From Nemania diffusa (Eukaryota; Ascomycota; Sordariomycetes; Xylariales; Xylariaceae): a stretch of DNA of 64,000 nucleotides. Each line of letters starts with the position of its first letter. Position 1 is the first letter of the stretch. Made by a program: the position numbers and the translations under genes. Shown piece after piece: positions 45,984-56,817 of the stretch. The notes under the pieces are model-generated. The model was not told where the DNA came from. It did not search any database and saw only the letters and a list, made by a program, of their open reading frames with translations. The DNA is taken from NCBI GenBank assembly GCA_038501195.1, contig JBBPUQ010000003.1, positions 2,930,501 through 2,994,500 of the forward strand, read 5' to 3'.

Positions 45984-46569
45984 TACTCTTTTTTTTTGAA
46001 TTTTTTTTGAATAGGTCTTCCAGTATCGAACGTGTGTAGTATATTATGTAGGTCTAATTACCTAGGTACATAGGTAGGTAGGTACTTACTCTGTCTAGTA
46101 CAGAGCAGTTCTAAGTGGATCTCGGACGTCTGAGCCGCTTAAGCTAGCTATAATAGGAAATACCTTTGTTATATATCCCTGTAATAGCACTAGGTACTTA
46201 TAACGCCTAGCGTAAATGGAATAAGTACAGGTCCCATCCCTGGACTCTAACCCTGTTATAGTGGGGTATTGTCTGGAAACCTGGAGACTGGGTACCTAAG
46301 TCCATGCCATGCCATAACCCCAATAGAAGTGTAGCAATTCGGGTAGCGCGCTTTATAAGTATATGTAGATACCAGTACGTATAAGCAAACCGAAAAATTC
46401 TCCATCACATATTGCTTCAAATAGTATGCTATAGACTAGGGAGGTAAGTTAAGGTGTGTACTAATGGTCGTCATCAATTTTGTAGGCAAGTAGGTGCAGT
46501 ATTGTGCTTCTTTCAACCTAGCTAGGTACTGTACCTAGCAACCTAAACCCCCTACCAACCCTTAGTCTA

Positions 46570-46837
46570 CAGGTCTCCAGGATCCTAAATGTTAGCGCAG
46601 CGCTAGTAGATCATTTAAACCGAAAAGATCGGTGTAAAGAGGTATGTACTTTGGTACTTGGGCTGGATTTTGCTTCCATATTGGGATCTAGGCCCACACT
46701 TAATATCCCAATACAGCTTAAAGTATCGGCTTTTATAGATAAAACAACTATTTAGGTACTGATTTACTACATATCTTGCTTAATTGCGTTAACCGATCTA
46801 CTAGCGCCGAGCTAACATTTAGGATCCTGGAGACCTG
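46570..46837. mobile_element. TA-flanked MITE, 268 bp
   Basis: Inverted arms of about 45 bp begin CAGGTCTCCAGGATCCTAAA and pair with two or three mismatches. Flanks are TA on both sides (46568-46569 and 46838-46839), the Tc1/mariner signature. The arm sequence is unrelated to the MITE at 9449, so it is a different family. No ORF. Confidence 0.85.
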
Positions 46838-48270
46838 TAGGTAGGATAGGGTACCTATCTATGGTAACCATTACCTGACTCGATTTCTTTTGGACGCATA
46901 TCATGGAGGTCAAAACACTTATGTAGGTAGGTAGGTATTTACTTATCGCGATCTGCAAGAGCAGTTCAAAGTCAGAGGTATTACCTACATAAGTACCTAA
47001 GGTACACCTATAAGTAGCTAGTGGATGAAACACGACTCAATCAGCAATCAGCAATCAAGATTTGTGTTTTTTTTTGTTCGTTTTTTTTTCCCTCCCATTT
47101 TACCCCTACTTTTCTACCTCTGTACTATATAGTTGCCTGTGCGTTGACTACTCTACTTTGTCTGGTGCGCTTGACTTTGACTTTGTAGTACTCTGTGCTC
47201 TGTCTTTAGGTATTACCGTGACGAACTGTTTGCTGTGAAGAGTGGTTGTGTTTCCCTCCTGCAAGTCAGACGAACATTGCAACCTTGCAACCTTGGATCA
47301 CGGGCTTCACCGATAAACAACCCACTCTCGCCCTACGCAGTATACATAACATCAGACTACTGTCTGTGTTGCATAGATAATAACCACATACACAGCATAC
47401 ACATATCTACGCTCGGTACCTATCTACATATACAAATCTCCATCAGCAGCAACAGCGCACAGGTAATAGACAGGCCTAAATAGTACCTATTCACTCCCTC
47501 GCTCCATTACTGCACTACACTAGATTAGGTAAGTAGATTGGAACCTCTCTATTGTTGCTACAAGATAGGTAGTGACTACTACTGCGTACCTACCTACCTT
47601 AAGTAAGTTGCAGTTACAGTTACACGCACCTCCCTTAGCTACCTACTCCATACTCTGTACCTCCCCCAGTTTCCATCGCATCAGTCATTTCAACCCAACC
47701 TTATTTTGCTCTAGCTGAAGTCTCGTCCCGGCCATCCGTTTTCATTGTTCCCTGCAGCTGAGAGTTTGAGCCCTGAGTCCTGACTCGTCTGACTCAGGGA
47801 TCATATATAAAGTACCGACGCACATACGCACACACGCACCGCACATTCTCAAGAGAGCAAGCAGCAAGCAGGAGACAGACAGACAAACCGACAGACAGTG
47901 GAGAGGAGGAAACATTGAAAACAGGACATACAGAATAGTCACAGCTGAACGACACCAACACCAACGAGAACAAACCCTCCTTTGACAGCGTTGTGCGTCA
48001 CCCTCAGCTGACAAAACTGGCGATTTGATAGGTGGACAGACAACATTGATTTTTCTTCTTTTTTTTGTGTGTACGCCTGGCATTCGACTGCGCAGTACCT
48101 CGTGGGCTCTCATTCTATCACGCCTAATAACTCGTCCGTACCTCCATCGAAGAGCCACCACTCCCTACGATTGATTGCCGGCCATCGCTTTCTTCTCGCC
48201 CGCCCTCGTTCCTCGTTCCTCGATCGATCCGGTGCCGGCCACTCTCTACGCTCGCTTCCTATCGCGTGCC

Positions 48271-48305
48271 ACTCCCTGGCTCTCCCTGGCTCTCCCTGGC
48301 TCTCC
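48271..48305 (+). repeat. 10 bp tandem repeat in 5' UTR
   Basis: Three and a half copies of a 10 bp unit (CTCCCTGGCT) within the pyrimidine-rich leader just upstream of the F-box/WD40 start. Confidence 0.8.
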
Positions 48306-48373
48306 TCGTCTCCGGCAGAACCAACAGCCCAATTGCTTCTCAATCTTTTGCTAAACATAGCTGACACGACACC

Positions 48374-50565
48374 ATGGGCCCAATGACAGCCGAGGGGCCG
48401 TTGCCCACATTGCCCATCGGCGGCGTGTATCATGAACCCTCCATGTCCGGTGCAAGTTCATACTCCAACGACCCTCGAACAGAGCTAGACGACCGCCGTG
48501 GAGAAGCCCGCAGACCTTCAACAGCGAATCCGATCCGAGTCAGTCGCAGCGCCAGTACCTGTCTTCCCTGGCGGCGCCCACAAAAGGATAACTTCCTAGG
48601 CGATAACAACCTCCCCCAAGACTTGAGCGAGCTGGCGATCGAGGAAGAGAAGCGAGAGCCGGAAAGTGGCGTGGCAGAAAGTGGCGCGTCTAATAAAAAT
48701 GGCACATCGTTAAAACGGAAACTCCGCAGGGCATCTTTGACTCTGATGAAGGGCATAGTACGCAGTGATCGTAGGAGCTCGGAGACGGCTGTGGACTACC
48801 ATGACTGCCGGCCAAGTACGGCACACGCGGCTTGGAATCGAATACGCCAGGCCACGACTTTCCGGAATCCCAAGACGTCACATGGCGAGCGGACCATCCT
48901 CGAGACCATCCATTCGCCTTTCAAATCCACCTTTCCAGAGCTACCCGTCCCCGGCCACGGATTTGCGCCGCCCATCATCCCACAGCATACCGGTGCTGCG
49001 GCGAAAGCTTCTGCTGCAATGCAGAACGAGTATCTAGCGTTTACAAAGCAACATTATCTTTCAACCGACGAGTTTAATGATCGGGAGAGTGGGATTGGAA
49101 TTGCAGTGACTACCGCTGAGGCACGAGATGATGCCACGACGAAGGAAGATTCAGCCGTTACCAGAGTCGACTTCATTAGTGAACTGCCTCTGGAACTGTC
49201 GATTCAAATACTTGCCTACCTCGACGCAGCCCAGCTGGGAACCGCCAGCCAGGTGTCTAGGCTCTGGAGCCGGGTTATTGGAGATCCATATATCTGGCGG
49301 CAGTCATTCTTGAGGGAGAAAACGCACACATATGCCACCAGTCTTCCTGTTCAACCGGGAGTTGGAGCTGGCGTGCCTACCCTTCGTCCTGGAAACGACT
49401 GGCAGAAGATATATAGGGCCAAAGAAGCACTGGACCGTCAGTGGAAGATTGGGACACAGGCTCGCGCAGTTTACTTGAACGGGCACTTGGACAGTATTTA
49501 CTGCCTGCAATTTGACGAGTAAGCCTTCCCAACTTTCTAGCACCTTCAATTCAGCTTACTGACCATGATAGAAATAAAATCATAACTGGCTCGCGAGATA
49601 AGACCATCCGAATATGGGATATGCGCACTCTGCAATGCCGCCTTGTCATTGGACCGCCCGAAGTTGTTAACGAAACTTCCATCCTTTTCGACCCAAACGG
49701 CAAACCCATTCATTACGCCTCATCGGTCGACAATCGTCGCTCCAATCCATCGGTACCAGTTACCGTCTCATTTCCGGTGCACCACAAGGCTTCTATTCTC
49801 TGCCTGCAATATGACGATGACATCCTCGTGACCGGGTCCTCAGACTCTACCTGCATTATTTATAGCGTCAAGTCGGGCTATCGCCCCGTGCGGCGGCTTC
49901 AATGTCATACCGCGGCTGTTCTTGATCTAGCTTTCGATGACAAGCACATCGTCACTTGTTCGAAAGACATCACGATCTGCGTGTGGGATCGTGAGACGGG
50001 CGCTCTGCTCAAGCAGTTACGGGGCCATACGGGGCCTGTGAACTCGGTGCAGTTGCGTGGGAATACAATTGTGTCGTGCTCTGGAGATTTCTCCGTGAGA
50101 CTCTGGAATATTGACAGTGCGAAGACGATCCGAGAGTTTGCAGGTCACACTAAAGGTCTTGCTTGCAGTCAATTCTCAGAGGACGGGAGGTTTATCGCTT
50201 CTGCTGGCAGTGATAAGGTTATTCGCATCTGGGACGCTAACACTGGTGAATGTCTCCGCGAGATACCAGCTCACGATAGTCTCGTGCGCAGCCTACATCT
50301 TGATAGCATTAGCGGTCGTCTAATTAGTGGGAGCTATGACACCGACATCAAGGTCTTCGACATGGAGAGTGGAGAGCAGCTACTCAACTTTCCTAGATGG
50401 CACGCTAGCTGGGTGCTGAGTGCTAAGTGTGATTACAGGCGGATCATCAGTACTGGCCAAGACCCTAAAATCCTCATCATGGACTTCGGTACTGATATCC
50501 AAGAAATCCATCTGCTTGAGAGCGCGCGGAAGTACGAGGTTGCTTGTGATGCTGGATTCATCTAA
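48374..50565 (+). CDS. F-box/WD40-repeat protein
   Basis: Two exons: 48374-49518 and 49572-50565, joined by a 53 bp intron with frame restored at FDENKIITGS; 712 aa. A long disordered N-terminal region (about 260 aa, Ser/Arg-rich) precedes an F-box at about 265-315 (ISELPLELSIQILAYLDAAQ, then VSRLWSRV and WRQSF). WD40 repeats follow to the end, with GSRDKTIRIWD, GSSDSTCIIY, CSKDITICVWD, CSGDFSVRLWN, AGSDKVIRIWD and GSYDTDIKVFD, forming a seven- or eight-blade propeller. By family it is a substrate receptor of an SCF ubiquitin ligase recognising phosphodegrons, related in build to Cdc4, Pof1 and sulfur-controller proteins. Which of these it is cannot be said. Confidence 0.93.
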
Positions 50566-51556
50566 GCGACGACACATACAAATCGTTCTCGGCTAAATAA
50601 ACGGAATACAATACATCTTAATAGCGGGTAATTACGTACGATCTTCTACGACCTATTTAACCTTACCTTCGCCGAGCATCGACCTAATAACGCCAGTTAC
50701 AAAATCAATCGATGCCTTTACGAATCTCATTTGTTGTTACGATCATTTACGGTGAATAGAAAGCCTTCATCGGCCTAGTTTCCAGGTGGAGACTAGTAGA
50801 GGAGAACTTCGCATCTGTTGCTTCATTATATAATACGGCGCATCATCATTGCACGGCTAGTCTTTCACATTCATATTGTCGGTCAGATGCTCCAAGGAGC
50901 GGACAGGTTGACAGGTATCGGCATCTCATCATTCGGTGTTTAGTTTTCTTTCTGGGTTATCCAATTTGCCATTACATACTTGGGGACTTCGGTGCCGTAA
51001 ACCGCCGAGCGCGGGCTTCTGGATCCGGCGTTATGTTCTTTTGAGTCCTCATTTACCACGACGAGCGTGTGCTGCATCTACAGCGTTGCTTCACTTTTCT
51101 CTTGTCAGATTGGTTTTAGAGCATGCAGCATATCGTAGATTGGTTAGCGTCATCATAGCAAATCAATTATCCTGCAGTAATATAAATTAAATTACACCGG
51201 GGATTCTTCGAGTGTCCTTCAATTGCGGACGCTAACAAACATATAATATATGTAATGTTCTTAATTTCTATAGTGTATAATATGAGTAGTCCAAGCCCGA
51301 AATCTATCTAGTATCGTCGTGGCATCGTTTGCTGTAAATAGAAAGTAGAAAGAACAGAGCATCTTAGCTCCAATAACGCAGTATCTATGTCCTAGAGGTG
51401 GCCGGTTGATGCCCCTTTTTAACGCGTATATATACAGAGAAAAAAGAGAAACAAACCTCCCTAAACAGTTGTCTCCTGTCAGGATTGCAAGAGGAGTCGG
51501 GGTTCTCTAATATAGCCAGAACAATGCGATATATCTATTCGAACGATTCTATAAGC
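50566..51556. other. Convergent intergenic region
   Basis: About 990 bp between the 3' ends of the F-box/WD40 gene and the Zn2Cys6-type regulator. No ORF with support, no repeat. It should hold both terminators. Confidence 0.45.
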
Positions 51557-54208
51557 TTAATATTGCCCATCGAACAGGTATTTCTCGTCCGTAAAGGATA
51601 ATAGGAAGCGCGCGAGTAGGCGCCCGGTGTAATCGAGCGTGATATCGCGCGGGTAGGGGTGTGCCTCTGCCTGCGAGAGGATCGGGTCTGCGGCGAGGAA
51701 GTCGAGCTCGTGCCCTAGATAAGGAGAGGTGGTCAGTGGATTGTTTGTGTGAGTTGTAAATTTTTTTTTTCGGTGGGTTTATAGACCCTGCCTTCAGAGC
51801 GCCTTTGATTGCGAAGTTGGGAATTGCGGGGAATATTGTCACAAAAGAAAAAGAGGAGGGCAAGGTAAAGGAAACACGGAGACTCACAGCTGTCGTCGTC
51901 ATCCAACAGGCCCCGTAGCGAAGCAGCCATCTCGGCGGCGGCGGGCTCGAGGTCAATGTCTAACTTCTGGTCCACGAGGGGATTGAACGTGCTCTCCCCG
52001 CCCTTCCCGCTGCCCGCCTTGGTCCCGACGCCGGGCTCGCGCGTGTGGTGCGTCTGGTAGACGGCGTGGAACCGGTACGCGACCTGGCGGAAGGGGAGGT
52101 TGTCGATCTCGCGGCACACGTCGAGCGCGAGCCTACGTCCACCGACGGCGAACCCGCCGCCGCCGCCGACCATGTTCTCGTCGGGCGCGCCGGCGGCGAA
52201 GGTGCTCCGGCGGCGCGTGCGCAGCGCGATCTCGGCCTCGGACACGACGAAAGTGTCGGCCGCGGCCTCGACGCTCTCGAACAGCAGGCAGAGCACGAGG
52301 AAGGACGCGAGGCACGGCGCCCACTCGGCGCGGGAGCGCAGCTTCAGCGAGGCCCCGAACGCGCCGAAGAGGGCCTCCGTCTCCTTGAGCAGGTGCTCGT
52401 CCAGCACGGCCTTGATCTGCCTGTTGAGGATCCGCGCCGTCGTCGCCGCTGCTGCATGTCCGCCGCCGGCACCAGCGGCGGCGCCCGTGTTCGCCGCCGA
52501 CAGGAAGGGCACGGCCTGCGGCTGCGTCTGCTGCAGGTGGTCGAGGCGCGCGAGGGTGGCGGGCGTCAGGCAGAGCTGGCGCGTGAGGGTGTAGTGCGTG
52601 ACGTAGACGGCGAGGGCGCGCTTGACCATGGCGGACTGCGAGCGCAGCGCGAAGCGCTGGGCGATGGCGAGCACGCGGCGCGGCAGCGCCGTGCCGCGGT
52701 GGGCGTCGGTCACCTGCTCGGCGTAGCGCGGCTCGGCGACGAGGTGGTGCACGTACTCGCGCGCGCGCCGCCGCAGCGCCTCGCGTTGGTCGCGGTCCGC
52801 GGGGTCCACGCCCACGGGCACCGCGGCGCGCGCGTGCAGGTCAAGCTGGTGCGCGCCGACGCCCATGTGCCAGTGCTGCAGCACCTCGGCGCTCCGCGGT
52901 GCGAAGAAGGACGCCGGGATCGTCAGCGTCGACAGGAAGCGCGCGCCCGACGACAGCTCGATGAGGTACGGCTCTGCGGCCGATGCGGAGGGGGGCCGGT
53001 AGAACTCGGATACGTTGTCCGAGATGAAGCGTGCCATCACCTCCTTCTTAAAGTGACCCCTGATAAAGCTGGGGAACAGCACGGGTAAGAAGTCGGAGAA
53101 TTTCCAGCACATGATCTGTGGTACCTGTGCTGCGATCTTCTTGCAATTCTTACAAGGCCGCTCTTCCTGACAACTGACTTTTCGACTATTTGTATATAAA
53201 ACGAAGATCAGTACAGTACTGGTAGTAGTAGTGAGTGGTAAGGGGGCAATTGGAGCGCAGTACCTATGGCAGCAGAAGCAAGCACCGCTCCTCCGAATAT
53301 TCAAGGCCTTCACAGCGGCCTTGTCAGCTAGGGGCCCCTTTCGTCCGCGATGTATACCCCTCGCCTCCTCGCCATACTCGAAAGGATTCGGCTTGCCGGA
53401 TTGTTGATGGATGGTGTTTGGTGTGAGGACGACAAAGTTATCCCGGGGAGCAGCCTGTTTCCTCTTTTCGACTCTATTACCCCCCTTCACCTTCTTGATC
53501 GAATTGGTGCTCTTGGCTTGTTTGGATTTAGCACAAGGAATGCCTGGGCTTGAGTGATGAGAATGTGTCTCGACGGACCTCTGAGAGGAAGTGCGTGACA
53601 TCTGAGCGCTGACGCTGGCGTTTGCCATTGGAAGAAACATCAAGTCATCAATGGGTGCCCATGGCGCAACATTGCTGTCGTCTTGGAATTGTATGGGGAT
53701 ATCTAAGTCGATAGGCTGAGCTTGCATATTCATCCCTTCGAAGCTCGGTATATCACCCAAGCTTCCTGCTTGAAGACCTGATTGAGAGGAGCTCATGTCC
53801 ATTGTGCCTGGGTTGTTAGTCCCTATATGCATCGTCGGCAGAAGTACACGTACTATCTAAGAAGCCGGAAAACAAGAACTCATGCCTCGCCATGAACTCC
53901 TGGTTATCCAAAAAGGATAGAAGCTGATTACCGGTATCGTCTGCCGTCGTATTTGCCGTGCCTTGTTGGGTTGGGTGAGATGTTGGGGGAGGTAGCGGTG
54001 ACATAGCTGTTGGTGATGCTCCCAGGTGATTTGGGTAGCCGATGATGCCCCATCCATTAAAGCTGCTGGAACTTGGGCTGGGAATATAGCCAGTGGGCGA
54101 TGAATTGGTTTCTACATACTGCCAGGAGTCCGTATCTTCAGTTGAGTTAGCACAAAAGAAGCCTTGTCCTGACGGCGAAGCAGAGGCGACTGAAGCCATA
54201 CTTTGCAC
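51557..54208 (-). CDS. Zn2Cys6-type transcription regulator
   Basis: Four exons on the minus strand: 54208-53854, 53807-53264, 53185-51888, 51714-51557, giving 784 aa. The N-terminal 290 residues are Ser/Pro/Gln-rich. A variant binuclear zinc cluster, split by an intron, lies at about residues 295-326: CFCCHSRKVSC, then CQEERPCKNCKK and a last Cys in QIMCWKF (spacing CX2CX6CX5CX2CX11C). This cluster, preceded by a basic RRSGACF stretch, resembles a family of sordariomycete regulators with a large helical C-terminal region. The large exon 51888-53185 is very GC-rich, with long G/C runs. Intron 1 was set at 46 bp with a gactaac branch; a nearer acceptor would make an improbable 31 bp intron. 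The target is unknown. It may regulate its own neighbours; nothing ties it to the diterpenoid cluster. Confidence 0.85.
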
Positions 54209-55600
54209 TGCGAGGAGAAGGCTGCGAGGTAGTAGGTTGTAATATACAAAAGAGGTTATGGGTTGCGTCGACTCAAGTCTCCGGGATAGTGGTGAGCTGA
54301 CACTCTTATGTAAACCATTCAGTGTCTTGAATAGCTGCTAGTGATAGAAATCGAGAAGAGGTCCAACAGCGGCAATCCCATCAATATACCATAGCGTCAC
54401 TTATTCTAAATGCTCGTTCTAAGGGACATTTGCTTCGTTTCACAACATAGATATGAGCGCAATAACTTTTGAGATGAACAGTTCGTTTTACTTGATCTTG
54501 TTGAACAGCTAGATACTTAACCCCCTCAGTTCAGCTGGCAGGGCGTATGACCGTCAAGGTCGCTCAGCCACAAGAGACTAAACTGAAAGGGTCACCGAGC
54601 GCGAGGGTGCTTGGCGTCTAACTTATTTAGGATCTCGGTATCTGCTGCGCAACACATCACATTTGCTCTGGGCGTTGTCACACAGCCTCAGCCATGATGA
54701 ATGGCGAGCAAACCATCCGAGAAGGGCGTCACCATCAAACACCTAATTTCTGCGGCTTGAATCGACCGGTTGCCTCTCCCCCGAGACGAGATGAGACAAG
54801 ACTGGGATGCCACAATCGATCTCGCAGGGGTAGTCGCAAAGCTGCCCAAGACAACAAAAACTCGACAGAGAGTTCTCCAGGTGCTTCCGTAGGTATACAA
54901 ATGCACCTCAACAATAATATGCGTATGTCTCTCATGCGCATGTCGCGTAATGAGATGCTGGATCGTGATTTCAATCGTGCATCGAGAACGTACAATGCCG
55001 GTTTGGCTTTCATGCCCAACACGTTGCCCAAGGTCGCAGCCTAAGAGGGAGGAGGAGTGGGGACCTGAGTCTTGTGCATGCGATTTCTAGTGTGCTAAGA
55101 AATGCAACGTGGGGAGATCTAGGACGCGACGGTTTGTTTGGCGCACTGCCAGCGTCGTAAAATTGAAAACAAAAAGGGTGGAAGGACAAAAGAGAGGAAG
55201 AAACTTGTGTCTCGTACAACGCATTCAGGTGAAAATAGATTGATCTGCATGCCCCTAGCACCAATAGCTGCCTACATGTGGAAAACCATATCAAGGGCCT
55301 TCCCGCTCGCCAGCGCACATTCATCTTACACCCATGATTCAAGGCTTCTTCTCCAACTATTTTCAAGATATAAAAAGAGAGAAAGGGAGAGAAATTCGTA
55401 ACTCATTCCGTGCCGCAATCAGTGGCCGAATTATTTTTTAACATAATATTATGCGACGAGCCCACCAGCAGTTCTGCTCTACTGAGAGACAGGATAAACG
55501 TTAAATAGATATGGGGATGTGGTCAACGGAACCGCGCCGCCGACGCTGCCGCTCGGTCTTGGATCTGTTGTTCAGTTGAAACGTACTACAACGATCAGCA
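54209..55600. other. Spacer between regulator and MGCC protein gene
   Basis: 1.4 kb, promoter of the minus-strand regulator on the left and terminator of the next minus-strand gene on the right. Chance ORFs near 54694-55044 on both strands overlap each other and show no domain; they are probably leader or promoter sequence. Confidence 0.45.
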
Positions 55601-56817
55601 TCATAACTCAGCTTCGACCCAAAGGCCATTGAAGTATACGGCGTTTGAAAAGCCCTCGGGGTTCGGCTGGATGAAGGGTTGCCGCCGTCATTGGACTAAA
55701 GAGAAGGCGTTGCGCGTCAGGGTACAACTTACAAGACTGTCTAAATAATCCATAGCTGCTGCATCCTTTAGGATCTTAGCAACTTGGATGCCAGCGCTAA
55801 TTAGTTGTAAGATGTTGCGATCATCTTTCAATGGCCGCGACTGATGCTTTGCGGCATGGCGCATCTCAAGAGAGTTTTCTAGAATTGTGACGAATTGCTT
55901 GATTTGTCCATTATAAAGAACTCTCGCTGGTATCCGCCTCTTCGTTGCGAGGCGCTTTAGTAAGTACACCCACTCTGTCCATTCTCGATCTTCGGGTCGC
56001 TCGACGGGGCGCATGCTGGACAAGAAAAGTCGTTAGTCACAGAACGTTCAGAGAGGGGCTTTGTCTCTAAGCTTGAAGTTCTCAAGACCTGAGGGCGAAG
56101 GAATATTCTCGAAACGCTTTTCGATTAAAAGAGAGTTGGCACATACTCCTGAGTGAGGGGTATCGGAAATTGATACTTTGCAACGAAATCGAATGCGCAC
56201 CGCGACAATCGATCATTAACCGCCGCCAGGACACTGTCTTGCTCAGACACCAGAAGATTAGTAGGGAGATGCGGCATCTCCCTTTCCTGCCTAGCGATAT
56301 AATCAGACGAAGGTCGCGCAAGGAATTGTACCTGCGGTCCGTCAAACTCGTCTCTGTTTGAAGATTTTCTTTGTGGTCGACCTCCAGCGCTTCTGCTTAG
56401 CCCGGGTGGTGGGGAGGTGCTTGCAAGACTGTCACGGCCGTAATCTAGCACGTTGGATATTTCATCCGCGGAATCCACAGGCGAATATTTACCCTGGACT
56501 GGCCAACTTTGGGATCCCGAACCGGTATAGGATCCGTATGCTGGACTCGAGATTGTGTGGGATACCGACGCCGGGATCGAAACGTAAGAGGCCGCAGGAG
56601 GAAGGGGAGGCTCAAGTCTCATGACTGAACTGCTTGGCCCCGCTGCTGATGTTGACGTTGCAGCGCCATATATCGGCATTGCTGCGGATGGGAACCTCGC
56701 CATTCTTTTGACATAAATGTTATTATTCCCCGGCTGCTGAAGAGAGGGAGATGGCGTGTGTGCCTTACCTGGAGGGCTGGTAACCGGCATGATTGGGGCC
56801 TCCCGGCAGCAACCCAT
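55601..56817 (-). CDS. Conserved fungal protein with MGCC N-terminus
   Basis: Three exons on the minus strand: 56817-56147, 56015-55733, 55666-55601, giving 339 aa. The start MGCCREAP has Gly2 with Cys3/Cys4, a pattern for N-myristoylation plus palmitoylation, so it is likely tethered to a membrane. The N-terminal 170 residues are Ser/Pro-rich and disordered. The C-terminal half (from RLSRCAFDFVAKYQFPIPL through RPVERPEDREWTEWVYLLKRLATKRRIP to the final GFSNAVYFNGLWVEAEL) is compact, looks conserved and helix-rich. I recognise no named domain. The 131 bp and 66 bp introns were chosen because they join phases and give a sensible C-terminus. Function unknown. Confidence 0.78.

Larger units (their letters stand above)
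44614..48373. other. Transposon-rich spacer
   Basis: 3.8 kb with no intact gene. It contains a relic ORF split by a hAT-type MITE (45160-45983), a TA-flanked MITE (46570-46837), taggtaggtac microsatellites near 46066-46085 and 46921-46936, and, near the right end, pyrimidine-rich sequence that probably forms the promoter and 5' UTR of the F-box/WD40 gene. Confidence 0.5.

Noticed and set aside
52045..53088. 347-codon ORF on the plus strand
   Set aside because: It is the open complement of a very GC-rich exon, with low-complexity Arg/Gly/Glu composition and no domain.
53823..53853. 31 bp intron in the Zn2Cys6-type regulator
   Set aside because: Below plausible intron size. A 46 bp intron with a gactaac branch point keeps the same phase.
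54694..55044. 116-codon ORF and overlapping opposite-strand ORFs between two minus-strand genes
   Set aside because: No motif, no homology pattern, both strands open over the same bases; likely promoter or leader sequence.
55696..55732. 37 bp intron leading to a 46-residue Arg-rich C-terminus in the MGCC protein gene
   Set aside because: Too short for a typical intron here. The next acceptor gives a 66 bp intron and a compact, protein-like end GFSNAVYFNGLWVEAEL.
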